Shown here one piece after another: positions 5,478 to 10,891 of a stretch of DNA of 10,891 nucleotides. The stretch's first letter is position 1. Every line of letters begins with the position of its first letter. A program made the translations under genes and the position numbers. The notes below the pieces were generated by a model. That model searched no databases. It was not told the DNA's origin and saw only the letters and a program-made list of their open reading frames with translations. Origin of the DNA: CAZONU01 sp965370045 (GTDB lineage: Bacteria > Planctomycetota > SZUA-567 > JAKLDR01); the NCBI GenBank assembly GCA_965370045.1, contig CBDUSI010000137.1, positions 1 through 10,891 on the forward strand. Direction: 5' to 3'.

Positions 5478-7961
5478 CTACGCATCCGGCGGCGCGTCGG
5501 GGTCGATCTTGCGGCCGCGCTTCTTGAGGTCGCTGACCTCCGTCTCGGTCTTTATCTCGTTGCCGTCCTCGTCCTTCTGGGGGAAGGGCTTGGCGTTCTT
5601 GCAGTCGGGGTAGCCGGTGCAGGCGATGAACGGCCCGCGGCGTCCCCACTTGGCGATCATCGGCCGGTCGCACTTGTCGCACTTCTGGTCGACCTCCGGC
5701 AGCCCCGCGGCCGGTCCCCCCAGGCTCTTGGCGTAGCGGCACTTGGGGTATCCCGGGCAGGCCAGGAAGGGCCCGCGCCGCCCGGTGCGGGCCACCAGCT
5801 GCTTGCCGCACTTGGGGCAGGTCTCGTCGGTCTCGGGCAGGACCACCGGCTTGCCGTCGGCGCCGATGTTGGCGGTGTAGCGGCAGTCGGGGTAGCCGGA
5901 GCAGGCGAAGAACTTCCCGCGGCGGCCCACGCGGAGCAGCAGGTGCTTCTCGCAGCGCGGGCACTTGTATTCGGTCTCCACCGGCTCGGGCCGGGCCTCG
6001 CCGTCCAGCGGCTTGGCGCTGCGGCAATCCGGGAAGCCCGAGCAGCCCAGGAAGCGACCGGTCTTGCCCACGCGGATGACCATGGGCTTGCCGCACTTCT
6101 CGCAGGCCACCGGCTCATCCGGCTCGGCGCCCTTGAACTTCTCCATCTTCTCTTCGGCTTCGGCCAGTTCCTTGGCAAAGGGCCCGTAGAACTCGCTGAG
6201 CACCTCGGTCCACTTGGCCTCGCCACCCTCGATGGAGTCGAGCTTGTCCTCCATGATCCGGGTGAAGCCCACGTCCATAACCGTGGGGAAGTGCTTGCTG
6301 AGCGCGTCGGAGACGATGATGCCCAGCTCGCTGGGGATCAGCTGGCGGCGCTCGCGGCGCACGTAGCCGCGGTCCTGGATGGTGGAGATGATCGTGGCGT
6401 AGGTGCTGGGCCGGCCGATGCCCTCCTTCTCCAGGGTCTTGATCAGCGAGGCCTCGGTGTAGCGCGGCGGCGGCTGGGTGAAGTGCTGTGAGGGCACCAG
6501 CTCCTCGACCTTGAGCCCCTGCCCGGTCGAGAGGTCGGGGATGGGCAGCTCGCGCTTGTCGCGGCCCTCGCCGGCCGCCGAGTGGCTGAGCACGGTGTGG
6601 CCGTTGAACTCCACGTGCCGGCCCTTGGCGCGGAAGAGGTACTCCGCGCCGCCGTCGCGCCCGGCGACGATGTCCACCAGGCAGACGTCGTAGCGCGCCG
6701 GGGACATCTGGCTGGCGATGAAGCGGTTCCAGATCAGGCGGTAGAGCTTGGCCTGGTCGGAGTTGAGGTGCTTCTCGATCTCATCCGGCAGCAGCTCCGG
6801 GGAGGTGGGCCGGACCGCCTCGTGGGCCTCCTGGGCGCCGCGCCGCGAGCGGTAGGTATTGGGCTTGGCCGGCAGGTAGTCGGCGCCGAACTTCGCGCCG
6901 ATGATCTCCCGGGCCTGGGCCAGGGCGCCGTCGGCCACCCGGAACGAGTCGGTGCGCATGTAGGTTATCAGACCCACCGCGCCGGCGCCGCCGAGCTCGA
7001 TGCCCTCGTAGAGCTGCTGGGCGATGGTCATGGTCTTGCGCGCGGTGAAGCCCAGCTGCACGCTGGCGGCCTGCTGCATCAGGCTGGTGGTGAAGGGTGG
7101 CGGGGCCTTGGAACGCACCTTCTTGCGGTTGACCGCCTTGACCGTCCAGGCGCAGGTATTCATGTCCTCGACGAGCTTGCCGGCCTGCTCCTCGTTGGTA
7201 ATCTTGGGCGCGGCGCCGTCGATCTCGCGGAGCTCGGCGTCCAGGTGCTGCTCGCGCTCCCCGTCGGCCAGCAGTTTGGCGGCGACCCGCCAGTACTCCT
7301 CAATGTTAAAAGCGCGGATCTCCTTCTCGCGCTCGACAGTGAGCCGCAGGGCCACCGACTGCACCCGGCCGGCCGAAAGGCCCTTGGCGATCTTCTTCCA
7401 GAGCACCGGGCTCAGCCGGTAGCCCACGATGCGGTCAAGTATCCGCCGGGCCTGCTGGGCGTCGACGCGGTCAGCGTCGATCTTCCCGGGCTTCTCGAAC
7501 GCCTGGAGGATGGCCTTCTCGGTTATCTCGTTGAAGCTGACCCGGAAGGCGCGCTCCTTGGGAATCTCCAGCACCTCCAGAAGATGCCAGGCGATGGCCT
7601 CGCCCTCGCGGTCGGGGTCGGGGGCCAGGTACACCGCCGGCGCGCTGCGCGCGGCCTTGCGCAATGCGGTGATGTTCTTGCCGCGGAGGGTCACGTACTT
7701 GGGCTTGAAATCATCCTCGACGTCGACGCCGAACTCCTTCTTGGGCAGGTCGCGGACGTGGCCCATGGAGGCCTGTACCCCGTACTCCTCGCCCAGGTAG
7801 CGGCTGATGGTCCGGGCCTTGGCCGGCGACTCGACGATGACCAGCTTCTTGCCGCGCGGCTGGCGGGTCCCCTTGGCCTTGGCGGACTTCTTCTTCGCGG
7901 GCTTCTTCTTCGCCGGCTTCTTCGCGGCGGCGGGCTTCTTGGCCTCTTCCTTATCAGGCAC
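5478..7961 (-). CDS. topA: DNA topoisomerase I (type IA), four zinc ribbons
   Basis: This enzyme relaxes negatively supercoiled DNA by cutting one strand through a 5'-phosphotyrosine link. The protein has 827 residues. A Lys/Ala-rich N-terminal tail covers 1-38. The TOPRIM domain begins KKLVIVESPAKA (catalytic Glu44) and holds the metal-binding DPDREGE motif (Asp115, Asp117, Glu119). GLSAGRVQS follows at 194-202. The active-site tyrosine is Tyr334 in GLITYMRTDS. Four C-terminal zinc ribbons have complete cysteine sets: 620/623/640/646, 667/670/687/693, 715/718/735/741 and 761/764/781/787. The start is GTG 7961, with GGAAGGAG five nt upstream and a perfect promoter beyond. The frame stays open to 8237, but that extension contains the promoter. 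The gene appears monocistronic, and no clear terminator follows the stop. Confidence 0.98.
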   Translation of the reverse strand: MPDKEEAKKPAAAKKPAKKKPAKKKSAKAKGTRQPRGKKLVIVESPAKARTISRYLGEEYGVQASMGHVRDLPKKEFGVDVEDDFKPKYVTLRGKNITALRKAARSAPAVYLAPDPDREGEAIAWHLLEVLEIPKERAFRVSFNEITEKAILQAFEKPGKIDADRVDAQQARRILDRIVGYRLSPVLWKKIAKGLSAGRVQSVALRLTVEREKEIRAFNIEEYWRVAAKLLADGEREQHLDAELREIDGAAPKITNEEQAGKLVEDMNTCAWTVKAVNRKKVRSKAPPPFTTSLMQQAASVQLGFTARKTMTIAQQLYEGIELGGAGAVGLITYMRTDSFRVADGALAQAREIIGAKFGADYLPAKPNTYRSRRGAQEAHEAVRPTSPELLPDEIEKHLNSDQAKLYRLIWNRFIASQMSPARYDVCLVDIVAGRDGGAEYLFRAKGRHVEFNGHTVLSHSAAGEGRDKRELPIPDLSTGQGLKVEELVPSQHFTQPPPRYTEASLIKTLEKEGIGRPSTYATIISTIQDRGYVRRERRQLIPSELGIIVSDALSKHFPTVMDVGFTRIMEDKLDSIEGGEAKWTEVLSEFYGPFAKELAEAEEKMEKFKGAEPDEPVACEKCGKPMVIRVGKTGRFLGCSGFPDCRSAKPLDGEARPEPVETEYKCPRCEKHLLLRVGRRGKFFACSGYPDCRYTANIGADGKPVVLPETDETCPKCGKQLVARTGRRGPFLACPGYPKCRYAKSLGGPAAGLPEVDQKCDKCDRPMIAKWGRRGPFIACTGYPDCKNAKPFPQKDEDGNEIKTETEVSDLKKRGRKIDPDAPPDA

Positions 7962-7966
7962 TGCGG

Positions 7967-7974
7967 CTCCTTCC
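7967..7974 (-). promoter_or_regulatory. Ribosome binding site fixing the topA GTG start
   Basis: GGAAGGAG on the minus strand ends five nt before GTG 7961. It is the only strong site near the 5' end of the open frame and decides the start against upstream ATG and GTG codons. Confidence 0.8.
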
Positions 7975-8001
7975 CGGTATGAGGATAACAACGGGCGCGG
8001 G

Positions 8002-8029
8002 ATTATATGTTGAAGAGCCGGGTTGTCAA
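8002..8029 (-). promoter_or_regulatory. Consensus sigma-70 promoter of topA
   Basis: TTGACA (8024-8029) and TATAAT (8002-8007), both perfect on the minus strand, are separated by 16 bp. Transcription would start near 7995, leaving about 34 nt before the GTG at 7961. Confidence 0.92.
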
Positions 8030-8441
8030 CGCCTGAGCCGCCCAACCCCTCCCGGGGCCCGAGGCTTGACGGCCTGCTGCCCCGAGACGCCCGGTCGCGC
8101 TGCGTTACCGCACGCCCGCAATCTGCCTCGTCCTTTGATGCCTCCTGCGGCATGTCGCCGCCAGCAGCGAACAGCCCACAACACACGCTTCGAATTCGTA
8201 ACGCCGCTACGCGTTCGCCCCGCTCAGCGATACGCATGGGTAACGTCAGGAGTCACATATTCACTATCTTCAACAGGATCAAATCTCAGCCTCATCTTGT
8301 AACATATGTATCCATACACTGTTAAGAGCTCCAGCCGGTTTCGCTATGCACAATGGGTTATGCGGCATATAGCTTGCGGACAGACAATCGGTCACACGGG
8401 GACAGTGGCGCCGTTTTCGGCCGTGCATCGGGGGACGTGGC
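8030..8441. other. Intergenic region between divergent topA and STAS genes
   Basis: These 412 nt hold no gene I can support. The part nearest topA (8030-8230) is GC-rich. About 8240-8330 is clearly more AT-rich, and a sigma-54-like motif lies at 8363-8378. A 23-codon minus-strand frame from about 8297 to 8226 has no ribosome site. No tandem repeat or strong inverted repeat was seen. Confidence 0.6.
8363..8378 (+). promoter_or_regulatory. Possible sigma-54 promoter of the STAS gene
   Basis: The plus strand reads GGCA (8364-8367), six bases, then TTGC (8374-8377). This puts GG and GC exactly 10 nt apart, as in sigma-54 -24/-12 elements (TGGCAC-N5-TTGC). Transcription would start near 8389, about 53 nt before the ATG. 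The outer bases T, C and G of the consensus are not matched, so a chance match is possible. Confidence 0.4.
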
Positions 8442-8840
8442 ATGCGCGACGGCTTGTTCAGCCTGTCAGAGTTTCCCGAAGAAGATAAGGCGGTGCTCCG
8501 CCTGCACGTCGACTATCTCAGCCTCAACGACACCGATGCCTTCCGCGGCGCGTGCCTCTCGCTGCTCCAGACCGGCCAGCCCCACCTGGTGGTCGATCTC
8601 CGCCACCTGCGCAGGATCCCAAGCTCCGCGCTGGGCGCCGTAATCGACCTGGGCCTGCTGTGCCGCAAGGGCACGGAGGCGGAGGCGGGCGTCACCGTGC
8701 TGGCCCGCGAGGACATCGCCGAGCATTTCAGGAGGTTCACCCACTCCGAGGTGCTCGACGTACGGGCAGGCGAACCCGACTCCGAGTCCGACGCCGGGCA
8801 GCCGGACAAGCACGACATCACCGCAATGGCCGGCGACTAG
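8442..8840 (+). CDS. STAS-domain protein, anti-anti-sigma-like
   Basis: This is a 132-residue single-domain protein. Residues about 14-108 fit a STAS fold: a strand with VLRLHVDYL, a helix around 30-45, the strand HLVVDLRHL, the loop and helix start IPSSALGAVIDLG (59-71), the strand GVTVLARE and a final helix and strand ending SEVLDV. In SpoIIAA-type antagonists the loop reads D-S-S-G-L-G, with the second Ser phosphorylated by an anti-sigma kinase. Here it is P-S-S-A-L-G, so Ser62 is kept while Asp is replaced by Pro. The tail from 109 is acidic and probably disordered. ATG 8442 has GGGGGA six nt upstream. It converges on fliS. The partner kinase or switch protein is not in the window. A role in sigma-factor or other partner switching is inferred from family only. 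Confidence 0.85.
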   Translation: MRDGLFSLSEFPEEDKAVLRLHVDYLSLNDTDAFRGACLSLLQTGQPHLVVDLRHLRRIPSSALGAVIDLGLLCRKGTEAEAGVTVLAREDIAEHFRRFTHSEVLDVRAGEPDSESDAGQPDKHDITAMAGD

Positions 8841-8954
8841 CTGGACCTCTCTAATTATCTTTCTGGAAACCGGGGACGTCGTCTCCTGGCAACTGGACGC
8901 CGCAGCTGAGCGCGGTCGTCACTCTTCAGGAGACTGAAGGAACGCGGCCGGCCC

Positions 8955-9392
8955 TCAGCCGCTGACGCTCACCTGGCCGCCCGCCGGAGTCGCGCCGGCG
9001 GCCTCGGGGTTCTGCTTGAGCATATCGATGGCCTGGGCCCAGGCTTCGCGAAGCCCCTTGAGGATGCTGGTGCACTCGTCGATCTTCTCGGGCACGTGGT
9101 GAATGTTGGCCTCCACCAGGCGGTTGTAGCAATACGTGTAAAGGCTGGCCAGGTTGTCGGCGACCTCCCCGCCGGCCTTGCGGTCCAGGGCGTAGAGCAG
9201 TTCGAGGATGATGTTCTGCGCGCGGATCAAGAGATCGTGGCAGCCCTCCCAGTCCTGCGTGACGATGCGGTCCCGGGCCTGTCCCCCGAAGCGAATAGCT
9301 CCGTCGTAGAGCATGAGAATGAGCTGCTCGCGGCTGGCGGTCTGGATCTGAGTCTTGAGATACTCTTTGGTCTTGTCGTTAGCGCCTGCCAC
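8955..9392 (-). CDS. fliS: Flagellin export chaperone FliS
   Basis: FliS binds the disordered C-terminus of flagellin in the cytoplasm, stops premature polymerisation and delivers it to the flagellar type III export gate. The 145-residue protein has the family signature near the N-terminus (YLKTQIQTASREQLILMLYD, residues 11-30), followed by GAIRF. The middle and C-terminal helices include LYTYCYNRLVEANI (about 84-97). Residues from about 128 form a Gly/Ala/Pro tail beyond the usual helical bundle. The start is GTG 9392, supported by a perfect AGGAGG six nt upstream. It lies 86 nt after flaG and is separated from it by a terminator-like hairpin, so its expression may depend on read-through. 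The cap gene fliD, often between flaG and fliS, is absent here. Confidence 0.95.
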   Translation of the reverse strand: MAGANDKTKEYLKTQIQTASREQLILMLYDGAIRFGGQARDRIVTQDWEGCHDLLIRAQNIILELLYALDRKAGGEVADNLASLYTYCYNRLVEANIHHVPEKIDECTSILKGLREAWAQAIDMLKQNPEAAGATPAGGQVSVSG

Positions 9393-9398
9393 GTCCGG

Positions 9399-9404
9399 CC
9401 TCCT
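9399..9404 (-). promoter_or_regulatory. Ribosome binding site of fliS
   Basis: AGGAGG on the minus strand is placed six nt before GTG 9392. It fixes the GTG start, since no ATG is available near the conserved N-terminus. Confidence 0.9.
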
Positions 9405-9424
9405 CTGCTGCTCGAGCCCCTGCC

Positions 9425-9467
9425 CCGAAAATGCAGGGCCCCGGCGGGATTGAAACCCGCCGGGGCC
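9425..9467 (-). terminator. Terminator-like hairpin between flaG and fliS
   Basis: A perfect 12-bp stem, GGCCCCGGCGGG with CCCGCCGGGGCC (9437-9448 and 9456-9467), encloses a 7-nt loop. On the minus strand it is followed by CTGCATTTTCGG, a short T run set back by five bases, so termination may be partial. It lies 11 nt after the flaG stop and before the fliS ribosome site. Confidence 0.65.
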
Positions 9468-9478
9468 GATGCTTGCCT

Positions 9479-9754
9479 CTAGCCCTTTCGGTCCACCAGG
9501 AGGCCCAGGGTCTTATGCAATCTGGCCATGACCTTGAGCATCTCCATCGGCGGAACCGTCTTCACAACCTCTCGGGTATCAGGGTCTACAACCTCCGCGT
9601 AAAACCGGCCCGTAGGCTGGAAGATCCGGAGTCTTATTGCCCCGGAAAGGCTCCGAGCAGCTGCCCTCACCATCCGCTGAACAGCGGGCGGCGGGCTCGC
9701 GCCCTGCTCTGGCAGGCCAGTGCGCGAGACGTTCACGCCTGCAACTCCTGCCAT
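9479..9754 (-). CDS. flaG: Flagellar protein FlaG
   Basis: FlaG is a small protein of flagellin operons. In several bacteria its loss changes filament length, but its mechanism is not settled. The 91-residue protein has a variable Pro/Ala-rich N-terminal half and the conserved C-terminal half: a strand pair around IRLRIFQPTGRFYAEVVDPD, then REVVKTVPPMEMLKVMARL and the ending GLLVDRKG. In the family this reads like TGEVIRQIPPEE...GLLVD. The start is ATG 9754, with GGAGG eight nt upstream. A TTG five codons earlier lies inside that ribosome site and is unlikely. It has its own sigma-28 promoter and lies downstream of flagellin on the same strand. fliS follows after a terminator-like hairpin. 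Confidence 0.9.
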   Translation of the reverse strand: MAGVAGVNVSRTGLPEQGASPPPAVQRMVRAAARSLSGAIRLRIFQPTGRFYAEVVDPDTREVVKTVPPMEMLKVMARLHKTLGLLVDRKG

Positions 9755-9829
9755 TTGAACCACCTCCAATCCTCCGGCTACATCCCGGTTCGGCCGGCGG
9801 GTGCCCCTTCACGCAGGGCTCCCCTTACA

Positions 9830-9856
9830 TTATCGGCCGAACTCGGCCGGCCTTTA
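9830..9856 (-). promoter_or_regulatory. Sigma-28 (FliA) promoter of flaG
   Basis: On the minus strand, TAAA (9853-9856) and GCCGATAA (9830-9837) are separated by exactly 15 bp, matching the FliA consensus TAAA-N15-GCCGATAA in every core base. The start would be near 9823, about 68 nt before flaG. The spacer contains overlapping GGCC palindromes. Confidence 0.93.
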
Positions 9857-9891
9857 GCCGCGATGGCCGTCCGTAAGCGACTGGAACACCG

Positions 9892-10743
9892 CTACCTAAG
9901 CAGCGCCAGCACGCTCTGGGAGGCCACGTTGGCCTGAGCCAGCACCGAGATGCCAGCCTGCACCAGGATCTGGTTCTTGGTGAACTCGCTGGTCTCGGAC
10001 GCCATGTTGGCGTCACGGACGAAGCTTTCGGTCGCCGTGACGTTCTCCAGAGCCACACTGAGGCTGTTGATGTTGGTCATGAGCGTGTTCTTCTGGAACG
10101 CGCCCAGTTCACCACGCAGCGAAGCCACGATTGTGATGGCCGAGTCGATGTTGGCAATGGCTCCCGCCGCATCCAGCGACAGTCGGTTGGCGGCTGTGCC
10201 GGCAATGCCTGAAATGGTTCCCAGCCCACCGAGCGCGTCAACCGAAACCATGTCTATGGTGATGCTAACCCTGTCGGTGTCGCCACCACCCTCGCCGATG
10301 TGGAAGACGTGGGCGGCGCCATCGAAAATCGACTGGCCCGCGAAACGGGTCGCAGCGTTGATGCGGTTGATGGTTGCCAGGGCGTTGTCTACCTCAGCCT
10401 GGTCGGCGGCGATCTGCTCGTCAGTGACCACGCCGGAGTTGGCCGCGTGCACCGCCAGCCCGCGCATGGAAACCAGCAGGTCGCTGACCTCCTTGAGCGC
10501 TCCCTCGGCGATGCCCAGGTAATTGGCCGCCTCCTGGCTGTTGCGGATGGCCGCCTTGAGGCCGCCGATCTGCGCCCGCAGACTCTCGCTGATTACCAGG
10601 TCCGCCGGGCCATCGGCCGCCACGTTGATCCTGAAACCGCTGGACAGCTTCTGGAGACTCTTGCTCAGATTGAAGCTGTTCACGCTCAGGTTGCGCTGCG
10701 TGTTCATTGCAGCTATGTTGTTGTTAATTCTCAAGAGAGACAT
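9892..10743 (-). CDS. Flagellin, short type without large central domain
   Basis: This is a filament subunit of 283 residues, exported through the flagellar type III system. The N-terminal D0/D1 part (1-141) has RINNNIAAMNTQRNL, LSSGFRIN and AADGPADLVISE, where many flagellins read AADDAAGLAISE. The centre, about 142-185, is short and Gly-rich (HIGEGGGDTDR), so the exposed D2/D3 domains are nearly absent. The C-terminal D1/D0 part (186-283) includes SLRGELGAFQKN and ends ILVQAGISVLAQANVASQSVLALLR. ATG 10743 has GGAGG about nine nt upstream. The gene lies 52 nt after a second flagellin gene and is probably co-transcribed with it, since the gap holds no sigma-28 site. The leader may bind CsrA. 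No strong terminator follows. Confidence 0.97.
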   Translation of the reverse strand: MSLLRINNNIAAMNTQRNLSVNSFNLSKSLQKLSSGFRINVAADGPADLVISESLRAQIGGLKAAIRNSQEAANYLGIAEGALKEVSDLLVSMRGLAVHAANSGVVTDEQIAADQAEVDNALATINRINAATRFAGQSIFDGAAHVFHIGEGGGDTDRVSITIDMVSVDALGGLGTISGIAGTAANRLSLDAAGAIANIDSAITIVASLRGELGAFQKNTLMTNINSLSVALENVTATESFVRDANMASETSEFTKNQILVQAGISVLAQANVASQSVLALLR

Positions 10744-10795
10744 CGTTTCTTACCTCCGTGTCAAATCCTGCCCCGAGTTCCTTCTCGGAGCTCCA
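10744..10795 (-). promoter_or_regulatory. Flagellin leader with CsrA-like GGA sites
   Basis: In the intergenic RNA (minus strand), CTCCGAG (10784-10790) pairs with CTCGGGG (10771-10777), six Watson-Crick pairs and one G-U. The hexaloop AAGGAA (10778-10783) holds an A-N-GGA-type motif. A second motif, ACGGA (10755-10759), is part of the Shine-Dalgarno GGAGG, and a third GGA lies between them (10766-10768). The arrangement resembles CsrA-regulated flagellin leaders such as hag of Bacillus subtilis. Confidence 0.5.
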
Positions 10796-10891
10796 CTACC
10801 CCAGAAGCTGCAGTACGCTCTGGGAAGCCACGTTGGCTTGGGCCAGCACCGAGATGCCGGCCTGCACCAGGATCTGGTTCTTGGTGAACTC
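10796..10891 (-). CDS. Second flagellin, C-terminal 31 codons only
   Basis: The gene enters from the right edge and stops at TAG 10796-10798. The 31 visible residues, from EFTKNQILVQ to SVLQLLG, are the C-terminal D0 helix of a flagellin. They match the C-terminus of the complete flagellin at 29 of 31 positions; the differences are Ala to Gln three residues before the last and Arg to Gly at the end. This is a tandem copy upstream in the transcription direction. The promoter for both copies probably lies outside the window. This D0 helix region is part of the FliS-binding end. Confidence 0.95.
   Translation of the reverse strand, partial: EFTKNQILVQAGISVLAQANVASQSVLQLLG

Noticed and set aside
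5195..5485. N-terminal extension of the lipoprotein frame into the topA 3' end
   Set aside because: It would bury the signal peptide and lipobox. The ATG at 5194 has a ribosome site, and a promoter lies inside the extension.
4187..7982. Plus-strand open frames opposite the lipoprotein and topA genes
   Set aside because: The minus strand encodes recognisable domains throughout. The plus frames are low-complexity Gly/Ala/Leu/Val antisense translations with no family features.
7962..8237. N-terminal extension of topA to an upstream ATG at 8237
   Set aside because: The extension contains the perfect sigma-70 promoter, lacks family similarity, and a strong ribosome site precedes GTG 7961.
8226..8297. 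23-codon minus-strand frame in the topA/STAS intergenic region
   Set aside because: There is no ribosome site or promoter, and a peptide this short has no other support.
8924..8939. CTTCAG-GAGA-CTGAAG hairpin between the STAS gene and fliS as a bidirectional terminator
   Set aside because: The stem is only 6 bp and there is no T tract on either strand.
9755..9769. TTG start for flaG, five codons upstream
   Set aside because: The TTG overlaps the GGAGG that is ideally placed for ATG 9754.
10759..10764. TTGACA in the flagellin leader as a -35 element
   Set aside because: No -10 element lies at the right distance, which would fall inside the coding region.

Overview
The window comes from a GC-rich, flagellated bacterium. 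It carries a flagellin / FlaG / FliS cluster with a textbook sigma-28 promoter, a lipoprotein with a lipobox, and sigma-70 promoters close to the standard consensus. The phylum cannot be assigned from the sequence alone. Almost all genes lie on the minus strand. The two exceptions are a tRNA-Val gene and a small STAS-domain gene. The large plus-strand open frames opposite the minus-strand genes are GC-rich shadows.

Layout from left to right. Positions 1-2439 (minus) hold the first 813 codons of an unrecognised cytoplasmic protein. It has an acidic Pro/Ala-rich N-terminus, about fifteen helical repeats (mostly 29 residues, some 25), and a coiled-coil tail that runs off the left edge. Positions 2627-3366 (minus) hold a conserved two-helix membrane protein preceded by an unreported 44-codon gene; the two overlap through GTGA. 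tRNA-Val(UAC) with encoded CCA lies at 3521-3597 (plus) behind a near-consensus promoter. A 476-aa lipoprotein with four Ig-like repeats follows at 3764-5194 (minus), with a strong intrinsic terminator. DNA topoisomerase I with four C-terminal zinc ribbons occupies 5478-7961 (minus) behind a perfect TTGACA/TATAAT promoter.

A 480-nt intergenic region separates topA from a divergent STAS-domain (anti-anti-sigma-like) gene at 8442-8840 (plus), which may have a sigma-54 promoter. The right end is flagellar and on the minus strand: fliS (8955-9392), flaG (9479-9754), a complete short flagellin (9892-10743) and the last 31 codons of a second, nearly identical flagellin (10796-10891).

How the genes fit together. 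Flagellin subunits are made from the tandem genes, FliS is their export chaperone, and FlaG is a filament-associated factor expressed from its own sigma-28 promoter. The leader between the two flagellin genes has a GGA hexaloop hairpin and a second GGA in the Shine-Dalgarno, the arrangement expected of a CsrA-repressed flagellin mRNA. The most unusual items are the long repeat protein, the overlooked 44-codon gene, the CsrA-like flagellin leader and the sigma-54-like promoter before the STAS gene.
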